64,000 nt of DNA from Eucalyptus grandis. Taxonomy: Eukaryota; Streptophyta; Magnoliopsida; Myrtales; Myrtaceae. Under the pieces are notes generated by a model that was not told the origin of the DNA, did not search any database, and saw nothing but the letters and a program-made list of their open reading frames with translations. The stretch is taken from positions 25,508,940 to 25,572,939 of the forward strand of contig NC_052621.1 of the NCBI RefSeq assembly GCF_016545825.1, read 5' to 3'. Positions 10,987-21,623 of the stretch are shown one piece after another. The position numbers and the translations under genes were made by a program. The first letter of the stretch is position 1, and the number at the start of each line of letters is the position of its first letter.

Positions 10987-12175
10987 TCCTTTACCCTGTT
11001 TCTCTTCGCCAAAAAAAAGAAACAACAATGGCAGACTTGGAAGACTCCTGAAAACCTCCGGTGGAGAGTTGAGATGATAGACGATTGGAACAGATTCAAA
11101 TATGGCGGCGTACTGATTTTGGTTGAGAGTTCGAATCCCATTGTAAGAAAGTTTCTACTGTCGCTGGGCTTGGCTCAGCGAAAGCAACTGATCTGTGTCG
11201 TGTGTTGTTTGTTAGTTGGTGGGGATTGAACACCAGTCCATTTATGAGGCAGAGAACAATCGAAAACTTGAAAATTAGAAACTTGGTGTCAAGCGAGAAT
11301 CCACGGTCCTATCACTCTTGCTCTTTCGTTGGTACCCATGTGAAAGAACCCCACAGATGGTAAATACCACTCTATATATGAATAAGCAAAGCCGATTAAA
11401 CTGAATTGGAGTTCAACCGTTTTGTATTTAACGAGGACAGCAGTTGCAAGAAACAGGTGCTCCATAGGTTACGCATTTTTTAAGCACGAACTGACACAGT
11501 AATAATGTTGATTCAAAGCTAACAGCCCAGTTTTCAAGACTGAAAGTTCCGAGGATTGCAAGTGCACGGAAGCGGTGTTCTCTGTTGAAAGCCTCAATCA
11601 TGGTCCAGTTTCATCTTCCTCCGAATCCAGCGTTGCCGCAGGTGACTATCTCTCAGCAAGGAAGGCCTCCATAAATGGGCTCTCTGTGGTTTTAAAGCCC
11701 TTACAACTTGAAGATAGTCACATATACCCCGTTAATCGAGAGGGTATAAAATTGAGGTCGTATGAACAATGGTTAAGACTTGGAGACATTTCTACCATCT
11801 TATGCTATTTCTACATGCCTTTGCTACTAATCCACGAAGGGGCAAAGCCTCTCTGTATTCTCAAGGTTGGCTTATACCCACGAGGGAAAAAGCATGCGCT
11901 TGCGTTTTTAAGCTTGAGCTTTTAGAAACCGTCAAACGTTTCGTAGGATTCTGATTATTGACTTCGGTTGTTTTTGCTACTCTGACGGAGATATGATTCC
12001 AAACAAAGTCTCTTCTGTGATTAATGCTCTTGCCACTCCAGAGTCATCCATCATTCCAGAAAATGCGAGTGTTGAAACTTCTTTCTACGCTAAAGTACAA
12101 ATTCCATGATTTTAAAAAACACCATACCTCGAAGGAACCAATTTTTTGGAACCAACTTTTAGGACTCAATATTTT

Positions 12176-12297
12176 AGGAGCTTCCTCAGTCGAGGAAACC
12201 CCTCCAAAAATAAGCGTATGCCATTGATTGTGGCAAGCACACGGTATTCTTTAGTAAAAGGCGAAAGAATAGTTCGCTTTGTGCTTAACACATGGCT
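12176..12297 (-). ncRNA. U5: U5 spliceosomal snRNA, copy 3
   Basis: Loop I is identical to the other copies and the Sm site is TATTTTTGG. Stem I carries a paired change: copies 1 and 2 have GAGCACA with TGTGCTC, this copy has AAGCACA with TGTGCTT, so pairing is kept. The terminal stem also pairs despite sequence change. The downstream 3' box is weaker (AGTCCTA). Confidence 0.92.
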
Positions 12298-12367
12298 GCG
12301 TGAGTTTTCGTCGGAGATGACCTGTTGTTTTGTGAATGGCTTTGTTGCCATGTCCTTGCCTCTTTTC

Positions 12368-12378
12368 CTATGTGGGAC
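12368..12378 (-). promoter_or_regulatory. USE of U5 copy 3
   Basis: Minus-strand GTCCCACATAG lies 71 bp upstream of the U5 start. Confidence 0.8.
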
Positions 12379-12385
12379 GTTCAAA

Positions 12386-13491
12386 CCGTTCGATTTGCCC
12401 CGGCTGGTGGAATCATCTTGGAACATTAGAGCGGAGCACTTCATATATTTAACTTATACCAGCACCTGGAATACATCAAAAGCTTTCAATGTACAAGACG
12501 TGGGAAAAGTCCAGGAACTTCGGGCTCAATTCTATTAAGATGTCCATGACTATTTGAAGTCTTTAAAACATATTCTTTCTGCACTATGATGAAGCTCATG
12601 CGTCAACTCCTTTGACTCGTGTAGGTTCTGATTAGGCAGAGGAAATGTCTACTTATCATGAGAAGCTTTCTTCCATTCTTGCCCTGGATTTCTCGTGCTT
12701 GCTATCCTCATAAAACCAAGCAAATGGGCTGAAATCCTCGATAAGTATGCGCCGCTCAAAGGCTTTTCCTTTGAGAAATCTGTCTAAAGTTCACATTTAC
12801 GACATGGACATGTATTCTAGTTTCTACTGCCATGGTTTTGGCATGTGTGAATCTCTCACAAAAGCATTGAAACCCAATGCATGTTGTTCATTAGATTCAC
12901 CGTGTTGTGCGGACTATATAACAGCATAGCATGAACGTTGTTGACTAATGACAGTAGAGATGTTTCCTAACGGCAAAAGGAAAACTATAAAGGACGATAA
13001 CCATCGTCCGAGCCTCCTCGGGTAAGTTGGAAACCAGTTAAGAAGGAAAATGTTTCCTACTACCTCTCCATAATTTTCTGAGTCATCACTTCTTATTCAG
13101 CCATTTACTTCTTATAAATGCATCAAAGAGAGGGATAGCGAGCCCACAAATTCCACAGTAAGAAAATTTAGAATGCAATCACGGTCCATGGAGTCAAGTT
13201 CATGCATATCAGATGTCAACAAAAACATTGCTTCACTAGAAAGAACGTTTCTTGCTTCCTTCCACATGTAGCTCAGCCTAAGTAAATCCGCTTATCCGTG
13301 AAAATTATATCAAAATCACAGAAAAGAAAGGTCGCCAAAGGGTTGGCATTTGCATCATTGCTGTTTGAGGAAGGAAACTGATGACATACACTGTTCTTAT
13401 AACTAACCAGGAAGAAGAAAGAGATACACAGATATTGCATGTCTTTACAGTTTACAGCATAAAATTCTTTTTCGAAAGCAGATACAGCACA
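12386..13491. other. Intergenic DNA and 3' flank of the OCTOPUS-like gene
   Basis: Holds a short block (about 12480-12560) shared with the U5-U2 spacer at 5840-5921. The part next to 13491 must include the 3' UTR of the minus-strand gene. No other gene was seen. Confidence 0.5.
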
Positions 13492-15201
13492 TTACACAAC
13501 ACCCTTCGCCAAAGTGTGGGCTTTCCGAAGCCTACTCTTGACAGATTTACTTCCATAGCTCCTTGTTGGAGTCAAGTAAAATCTTAGCAGACCGTTGTCG
13601 AGATTGTTGGGGGAGTATTTCACACTCCGATTCCTCGTTAACAGAGACTCCTCCCTAATCCTCAAGCCGATCCCTTCACTCTGAGCAACTCCTGTGCCGT
13701 TCAAAGATCCAGGCCCATCCATCTTGGAGGAGTTCCGACTGTAACTGCGGTTGAGCCTGTGGCTCACAGCACCATTTGCTTCTCCATTGGAGACTCGCGG
13801 CAGCTGTTCTTCCATATTTTCAGCAGCGTGACGTTCCTCAATGGCGCACTTGCTCTCGCTCCTCCTCTGAATCAAACCCCAAACATTCCATGCTTTTCGC
13901 CAACCGGGCAACTTCTTGAACCGTTTCTCATCAACCCCGCCAGCAATAGAACCATCATCCTTCGATGCAGACTCGGTACTCTCGGTCCTGTCATCATTGC
14001 TGGACTTTGAGCTCGAACCCCTCAATTCTTCCTCTGCAATTAGCAATTTCGCCCCGTAAAATAACTCAGTGGAGGCAGGAGAGATCTTCATATTCGATAC
14101 CATCTTCACATCATCGACATCCACTAAACTTCCCTTCCTAGCCGAATTCAGCCGCTCGAAACTTTTCCTCCGCCTCTGCGCACAAAATGGCTCCTTGTAG
14201 TAATCCCTTGTCTGAACAGACCCACCTGGGCTCCTCCCACCCTGCCCATTCACCACATTCGACTGGTCTTCAACCAAAACCCTGTTCTTGAAACCGATGT
14301 CGATCACCTTCACGTCCTCGAGAAAGGACACCATCGGATTGAGCCGCGGGTACTGGTAACTCCTCCCGACCAGATACCCATCCCAAGATGCCCTCGGCTC
14401 GTCCAAGGAGCACCGCACTTCATCGACTGAGACTCTACCCGCATCGACCGAGAACCTCGGATCCGTATCGCACGACCTCCTTCCTAATCCATACTCTCCG
14501 ACCTCAGACTGCGCTTCCCTCAACTTCCTCAGACTGATCTTCTTCCCTGTCGCATCCGCTGCAACCCCCAGATCGTCGCCGTTACCACCGCATTGCTCCT
14601 TCATCTTCTCCCTCCGGCGCCATTTCCCCAATCTCCGGCGAAACACAGAAGCTGCCTCCAGTAAACCCCTGATGTTCTTCCTCGTCTGCTTCTTGCTCTC
14701 CAACTCGAGATCTATAAACTCCTTCATGGTCTTGAACTCCGCCTCATCGTCAAAACCCTCGTCGACACTCCCATTATTGACGACATTCTCATCCGCCCGT
14801 ACGCTTCTCGCGCAAACCCTAATTTCCTCCTCCCCCTCCTCCCCCTCTGCCTCCTCCTCCGGCTCCTGCTCATTCTCGTCCTCTTCCCTCAACCCGAACA
14901 AGGCCTCGCCTTTCTCGCATTTCCCTCCGTCGTCAAGGGTGAACAGATCGGAGAGGGTGCTCCGGCCCCGGACGTCGCAGGACTTGCGGCGGGGCTCGGC
15001 GGAGGCGGCGCCGCCGCCGCCGGCGGAGGAGTGGGACTTGCAGCGGCGGAGGGGGTGGCCGGGGATCTCCTGGTGGGTGGAGGGCTCGATGACGGCGAGG
15101 CGCTCCCGGAGGCAGGAGGCGCAGAAGCCGGTGACGGGGGTGGCGGGGGTGGCGGGAGCAGGTGGAGGGGACGCGGTGGCCCTGGGCCCGGGCTTGGTGG
15201 G
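13492..15201 (-). CDS. OPS: OCTOPUS-like protein (DUF740 / UPF0503 family), start not resolved
   Basis: An unbroken 570-codon frame without introns, as usual for this family. Family landmarks in order are TGFCASCLRERLAV near the N-terminus, RRKSCDVRGRSTLSDLF, an acidic Glu-rich stretch, MKEFIDLELESKKQ, YGLGRRSCDTDPRFSVDAGR, DEPRASWDG, GGSVQTRDYY and, close to the C-terminus, GLLRFYLTPTRSYG. OCTOPUS proteins are polar plasma-membrane-associated proteins that promote phloem differentiation. The conserved N-terminal frame contains no ATG: reading upstream it meets a TGA at 15202-15204, beyond which ATG 15238-15240 is in the same frame. The neighbouring frame has an ATG at 15203-15205. Either small indels disrupt the start or the assembly is wrong in this GC-rich stretch. 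Confidence 0.85.
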   Translation of the reverse strand, partial: PTKPGPRATASPPPAPATPATPVTGFCASCLRERLAVIEPSTHQEIPGHPLRRCKSHSSAGGGGAASAEPRRKSCDVRGRSTLSDLFTLDDGGKCEKGEALFGLREEDENEQEPEEEAEGEEGEEEIRVCARSVRADENVVNNGSVDEGFDDEAEFKTMKEFIDLELESKKQTRKNIRGLLEAASVFRRRLGKWRRREKMKEQCGGNGDDLGVAADATGKKISLRKLREAQSEVGEYGLGRRSCDTDPRFSVDAGRVSVDEVRCSLDEPRASWDGYLVGRSYQYPRLNPMVSFLEDVKVIDIGFKNRVLVEDQSNVVNGQGGRSPGGSVQTRDYYKEPFCAQRRRKSFERLNSARKGSLVDVDDVKMVSNMKISPASTELFYGAKLLIAEEELRGSSSKSSNDDRTESTESASKDDGSIAGGVDEKRFKKLPGWRKAWNVWGLIQRRSESKCAIEERHAAENMEEQLPRVSNGEANGAVSHRLNRSYSRNSSKMDGPGSLNGTGVAQSEGIGLRIREESLLTRNRSVKYSPNNLDNGLLRFYLTPTRSYGSKSVKSRLRKAHTLAKGVV

Positions 15202-15240
15202 TCATTGGCGGATCGACGGCGGTGGACGCGGCCGGTGCAT

Positions 15241-17745
15241 ATCAGGGGAAAGAAAACGGTGAGTGGGTGAGCGGGTGAGCGACTGAGTTAGCGACTCGGC
15301 GAGTGAAGAAGATCGGTGCAGTTTCGGTTGGGAGATTTTCGGGTTAGGTGAACGTGAAGCGAGGCGAAAACCCCCGTATAAACCCTTTCTCCGGGTATTT
15401 ATGTCTCCGTTTTGGAAGGTATATATGACCGTATCCGTATGTATTTTGTGGTCGGGTTGCTCTACGATGGAAAAATACGTCCGACGAAAAATTGATATTT
15501 TCTGCATTCAAAACCCAATTTATCCTCTCTCTTTTTTCCTTTTTTTCCCCCTCGAAATGAACCGAATTGCAAAATCAAAAGAATAGTTGACTTTCTTTTT
15601 ACTTTGCTTTTGATGAGGAATGGACAGTTTCTAGAGTAGCTAGATTAATCAGCATTTAATGGACAAGCTTGTATATTTTTGGTCTCGGATTTTGTTGTTT
15701 GGTCTCTCTTCTTCTTCTTCTTTTATAGCAACTTTTATAAATGAGGTCTCTAATTCTTGATCCCTTTAACATTGGTTTTATGCTTAAAATTTGATTGTGA
15801 CTTATGATTTCTCGAGGTTGAGTTTTAATATTGTAAAGATTCAATACTCAATAATTTTATTATCATAATAATGATCTCATACTCACACTAAATATTCAAT
15901 TTGAGTTATGATTACCAAAAACTACCTATGATTTAAAGATTCGAAATTGACAAATCCGTTACAATGAACCCATGAAGATTATAACAATTAATAAATCTCT
16001 TAACACAAAATATGTCTTTAACTGGTCATTTTCTAGTTATTTTACATTTTTTTACGTCAATACATAAATGCATTTTGAAACTTAAGATTTGGGATCACGA
16101 TTAATTTCCTTCTCTCGAGCGTTATCCATAACACAGGATTGAGATGTCTTTTGTATCAATTTCAAATTAAGTTCCTACTTTTTAACTTTTTTTGTAAATT
16201 TGATGAAAAACTAGGAAATATAAATTACATTTACAATATAAAAAAAATTGGGTAATCTCATCGTAAATGGATTTTCAACTTTATGGTGAATATATACAGC
16301 TGTCTTGTGTATACTGAATGAAAAAAATGGTATTATTAGTACTTCCAAGATAATCTTTAACCATACTTAGAAGAAAATGTTTATTGAGAGAAAGGTTTTC
16401 ATTTCTCATATATATATGTCGTGCATAATAAAATCTTTACTATTTCTGTTTGCTTAACATGTAAAAAATTATACTTTCTTTCTTTTGCCCCTCGGCAACG
16501 TTCGACTGTACCAAAAAAAGAGAAAAGAGGCGGTGCCAACCGATGTGGCCCGAGCCTTGAAAGCTCGTGCAAAGGGCCGTATCGATATTCGGTAACTTTT
16601 CGCGGGTTACGATGGCACGAGACAAGAGCCCATGGGGACAACCCGTTCGTGAAATCATTTCTTAATTTTGCCGCGTCCCAATATTGTTTTCTTTCTTTTT
16701 ATTTTTAAGTCAACTCCGCTAAAGACCAAAACCATCTCTGGCCTCGGAACCGGTGCAACTCGACGAAACATCGTTGTTGTTGGAATCTTCATTAAATGCT
16801 GTTCATAACCGGTGAACTACTCCTTCACTTCCCCCTTTGTTTTTGACCTTTTCTTCTTTTGTTTGCCAAGTCTCATCGGTTGGGCTGGATGACTCCTATG
16901 TTCGACTAGATGACCAATCGAGATCGACTCGCCTGAATTTCGAGGTGGAATTCGAGTTATTTGAGCATCTCGCTAAGGCAAGCTTGGGCTTGTCAATACT
17001 CAGCTCAATAAATTTCGAATTTAATGAAACCTAACCACCAAACCATTTTTTTATTTACAAAGAAAATTGGAGCTCGCCCTCATGTTTTATGAGCTTAAAT
17101 TTTACATAATTTCAAGTATTTATGATCGAGTTGAATCAAGTTGGGTTATCCAAATTTTCTAACTGAAAATAACCCTTGAGTATAAAATTTAACACACAAT
17201 TGAGCTTGAGTCAAGTTTCAAGCATCAAATATGTGAGTCAATATCAACCTTGATAGTATATCTACTCGACTTGGCTCAATTACGTTCCCAATTTGAGAAC
17301 CTAATTGGTGGTACACGTTTTCTCATTTATGATTAAATCTAATCACGGGCTTGGCAATCCACAAAGTTGTTGGACATGGCTCAAGGCACGAGAGTACAGA
17401 GACTTTTTGAGCGAAGACATTTAATGAGGAAGCTTGACTCATCCCAACCTAAAAAATAGGTAACGAAATTACACCAAACGCCCTTCAATCATTTTTCGCA
17501 TCTATGGCCCCTAGCTTTCAACACTACACGACAAGCCTTGAACTTTCATTTCGTCGCAAGCATCAATTCTTCGATTTTTTTTCCTTCAGCATTGTAATGC
17601 ACATGATTTTTAAGAGGAGAAATTATATTTTCATCCTGCCCTTACGAAGGAAATATCTTATTTACCCTCAATTTCCATGAATAATTGGAAAATATATATA
17701 GAAAATAAGATAAAATGAAATTAACTAAAGTGCATATTATTATTA
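15241..17745. other. Intergenic region, includes promoter of the OCTOPUS-like gene
   Basis: AT-rich DNA with no supported gene. About 16480-16660 is an isolated GC-richer island whose origin I could not identify. Confidence 0.5.
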
Positions 17746-17754
17746 ATAAATTAA

Positions 17755-18132
17755 AGGATAAATACATTGAAATACTTAAAACTTGTCATAAAAGTGCAAT
17801 TGAATCCTTAAATTTTAAAAAATGCAATTACATCAAAAAACTTGTCACAAAAGTGCAATTGAGTCATAAAACTTTTAAAAGTACAATCAAATCCTAAAAC
17901 TTGTCAATTTAGTCCAATCTAAGTCCTTCAATTGATTGCACTTTTTTTTTTTAAATTTTACGACTCAATTGTATTTTCGCGATAGGTTTTAGAATTTGAT
18001 CGAATATTTTAAAAGTTTTATGACTCAATTAAACTTTCGTGATAACTTTTAAGACTTGATTATTATTTTTTAAGTTTAAGAATTTAATTATACTTTCGTG
18101 ACAAATTTTAGGACTTCAAATGCACTTATCCC
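17755..18132. mobile_element. Foldback MITE with 9-bp target duplication
   Basis: A 378-bp palindromic element. The left end AGGATAAATACATTGAAA is an imperfect inverted repeat of the right end (GGGATAAGTGCATTTGAA read inward). Both arms contain short sub-repeats with AAAACTTGTCA-like and AAAGTGCAATTGA-like motifs. A perfect 9-bp direct repeat ATAAATTAA flanks it (17746-17754 and 18133-18141), consistent with the Mutator superfamily. It lies about 180 bp upstream of the thioesterase start codon. Confidence 0.85.
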
Positions 18133-18308
18133 ATAAATTAATGATAAATAACTTTCAGCCCTATTGGGCTAACGCGAGTCCGGCTTCTCAAGGCCCAATT
18201 TCTAATCCGCAGCGTTTCTCGGGCCAGGGCCCACCGAGCCCATGCTCGCATTCCCCATCCAAGCTTTAACTCTAGTTTCTTCCCCAACGGCCGAGCCCAC
18301 CGCCATCG

Positions 18309-19921
18309 ATGGAGAAGGCGAAGCAATTCCTCAGCGTCCCCGACGAGGCGTCGGAGGCGGTGTCGCGCCTCGCCGTCCCTCCTCGCCGCGCTGGTGACAA
18401 CCCCAGCTTCTACGAAAGCTTCTCCCTGAGGGGCCTCCGGGTCGACCGAGTCGAACCGGGGCTCGTCGTCTGCTCCTTCAAGGTCCCTCCTCGCCTCGCC
18501 GTGAGTCCCTCGAAACCCCCACCTCTCCTTTCCCGATTCTCCGAAAACCACGCGTCGTCCCGCTTCACCCCGAATCGCGCGTTGCCTTTCGGTGGCGATC
18601 ATCAGTTTCGGTGATGAACTCGAGAGGACGAGCTCGAATTTTGCTAAAAAAAATGTGGATCAAAGTTAATTCGTAGTGCTGATCGCGGTAGATGGATAGG
18701 TACTGCTACTGCTGCTGTTGTTGATGGGAGACGGTAGCTACCAGAACGATGCTTTGGAATCTGGCTAAGTCTTTGCAACAGTATAGATTGATTTTTAGTC
18801 GCAATTCATTGTTTGAAATGAATTTGGGACAGGATAGGAATGGGAACTTGGCTCAAGGTGCGATCGCCAACATGGTCGATGAAATGGGATACGCGGTGGT
18901 GCACGTCGAGGGTATCCCGATCAGTGTCTCGGTCAACATGTCCATCTCCTACCTCTCGGCGGCCAAGGTCGATGTAAGCAAGCCCTTTTGACTCTATCCT
19001 CTTGAGGCTCAGTCGATGCTCTGAATGCATACACGACGCACCTCCTCGTTCTCTAAACGTGAATGTAATGCTCGGTCGTGTCTTGTTTGCATATCTGATG
19101 GGTTCTTTTGGGGCCCGACGTGTCTGAATGGAACACAAAAGTACCTTCTTGTTGCATATTCTACTTAGATTGATTTTTCGGGGCTCTTCAAGTGCTCGAC
19201 TTAGCTTATCATCTGTGCATGGTTCTTTTCCATTCTGACCCTATATAGTTCAGGCTTCTCTGTTTTAGGTCGGGTCTGATCGCCTCAAGCTGCTATTTAG
19301 GCCTTTTCCTACAGTTTCATCTTTTATAAATGGCCTGACAGTTAAAAGATCACAGTTCTTGGAAGGAGGAGATTTTTTGCAGCACGAGGTGGTTTCATAA
19401 ACATTGTCGAGGATGACGTTGTCAATGATCTTTTCTTTTCTCGTCTTTCGTTTTTTGCTATCAGAGAGTCCTACACCATTGAAATGTATTTTGGTAGCTG
19501 TAACTTGCCAGCCAAGTTGTTGAGTTTCGGAATGATTAACCAGCATGCACGACCTTTTCAAAGGCAACGGCTTGGTCCGTCCTCACTACTAGAGCTCTTA
19601 TTTGGCATAAAGATGAAGTAATAAACCAAAATCTCGAGTAAGTAGAGCCTAATACAGCTGCATTACTAGGTCTCCGCAACTTTCGGACACTAGGTTCATA
19701 TTGTTTGTTACGGTATCACCTTTTGAATACGATTTCATACTTGGTGGACAGTGATGGATTTCCAACTTGAATTGCAGGATGAGCTAGAGATCACTTCGAA
19801 GGTTTTAGGACAGAAAGGGGGCTTTTCTGCAACCATTGTACTCGTGAGGAACAAAGCAACAGGGGAGATAATTGCTGAAGGTCGTCACTCGTTGTTCAAT
19901 GTGCGTGCTAGCAAAATGTGA
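18309..19921 (+). CDS. Acyl-CoA thioesterase, hotdog fold (ACOT13-like)
   Basis: Three exons, 18309-18500, 18833-18973 and 19778-19921, joined at GT-AG sites in phase 0, give 158 residues, the usual size of this plant family. Exon 1 holds the N-terminal helix region and FYESFSLRGLRVDRVEPGLV. Exon 2 carries the active-site segment NLAQGAIANMVDEMG, placed like the HGG motif and catalytic acid of ACOT13. Exon 3 supplies the last strands, ending NVRASKM. Such enzymes hydrolyse acyl-CoA or aryl-CoA esters to the free acid and CoA; the true substrate cannot be read from sequence. No targeting peptide is obvious. The start ATG is the first in exon 1. Confidence 0.88.
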
Positions 19922-21623
19922 TCACATTTTTAGAGTTGAACCTGAGAATGTGGTCTAGCATGCCGGTGGCGACAGAACACTGGTCTCGAAGATACATCGA
20001 CCTTTCTCTGGGTTTCAGGATGTGAAAAATGGCTCAGATGGGTTTCAGCATCACGTATATGCTGTAAGTTGTATATTTAGAAAGCTTTGGATTGGTCATC
20101 TTTGTATCCTCAGCTTTTGTCGATGCTAGTCTGTTCTCATCGCCTCGTCAACATTCTCCTTGTCTAGACTGTCGAGCGAAACCTGTGCATCGTCTTCTTC
20201 CAGGAATTCTATGTTCGAATCGTTGCATGGGTCTCGTGTCGTGCCTTTGATTCAATTAGGCCATGTCTACTTTTAACTGCTCATCTCGAGCAGTCCGAAA
20301 TTAGTATGATTTGATTTCTGTGAGAAATCTGGAATCCTATCTATTGAGAAACGTTCCCCCTGAAGGATGCGCCAGTCGTTTCAAATTGGAATTGGTTTTG
20401 ACACTATTATACGGGCGAAAATGATTGACTACCCGATCCGACTGAGGAAGGCGAACTTGGTCCGACAGTGATGTGACCCAACTTTCGGAGAGCCCATCAG
20501 GCCATCACCACTTTTTCCGTAAAGTAGAATTAGGTGGCAAGAACATAGATTAAAAAGAAAAAAGAAAAGAAAAAAGGACGCACTAAAATTCATTTTTTGA
20601 AAGCTATCCAGACGATGATGGTCTTGCGAATTTTTTACGAGAAATTTAAAAACAATCATTCGCTTTTGATTTCAAGCACTTATATTGCGCATAAAGGAAT
20701 GGTTGCTATTTGGTGTCCATTTATGTCAAATTGCGGATTTCTTCTCATAATTAGACAACTTACTTTATGATAAATACTTCCACTCTCAGACATAATATGT
20801 CGCTAAATCACAAACTTCTTTTCTCACAAATTGATACGCCTTAGCACGTGCATGATCAGGTATGTTAATATCCATGTAACAAGTTGGCGATGGTTTTAGT
20901 TAAAGAATTCTCCAGTAGAAATAAAATTATTTATAAGTAATAAACCAGTACACCCAATATTTAGATATTAATTAGTTTAATCGTTGGTTCCTCGATATTT
21001 GTAATAAAACTAACATGTAGTCCATGTATCATTTACAAGGACTAAAGTGTAATATAATTTAATCAATCATGTTATGAGGCATTTCAATTAATTATTATAT
21101 TTGAATTCAGAAACTCTCAATTGTCCTATTAATCAGCTTATCTATTTACGTATACACACATAGATATTTTATTTCTTCCAGTTAACATATAAAATATTCG
21201 ACCAATATTCTAACTTCTAATTAGCAAAATCATGAACTCGAACTAATAGTCGAAATAGATATCGACTTATTTAGATGTGGTCATCCTATTTCATTAGTTA
21301 ACAGATATTAACACGATAAATTTCACTAACGTATAAACAATAAGTAACGAAAGTTATTAAATAAAATATATTAATGCTTTATAGAGGATAGACATTTCCA
21401 CCTCATCATATTCGAATCCTAAAAGATTAAAAAAGGAGGAACCTGCGACAAAAATCCCTTCGGAGATTTTGGGAGTTTCTCTGTACAGTGAAGCGGCGAA
21501 ACAATCTCTCCCCGGCAATTCGCTACAGGAAGAAGAAGACGACGTTGAAAAAGAAGACGACGCCACAAGCACGCGCACTGAAAATCCATCGTTCTTCGGT
21601 TCGCCGCCATGGACTTCATCTGA
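19922..21623. other. Thioesterase 3' flank and intergenic DNA
   Basis: The left end probably contains the thioesterase 3' UTR. From about 20600 it is AT-rich with no gene or element I can support; about 21430-21623 is the 5' leader region of the transporter gene. Confidence 0.5.

Larger units (their letters stand above)
10369..12385. repeat. Segmental duplication, copy B (U2 plus U5)
   Basis: Partner of 5922-7978, in the same orientation. The U2-to-U5 spacing is nearly equal in the two copies (1363 and 1387 bp between RNA starts). Confidence 0.8.

Noticed and set aside
11110..11160. GAGAGTTCGAATCCC, a tRNA T-loop-like motif (also near 6750)
   Set aside because: The flanking bases do not form a T stem, and no D arm, anticodon arm or acceptor stem is present.
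15031..15270. Gly-rich frames antisense to the OCTOPUS-like N-terminus
   Set aside because: They are shadows of the GC-rich coding exon; the minus-strand frame carries the conserved motifs.
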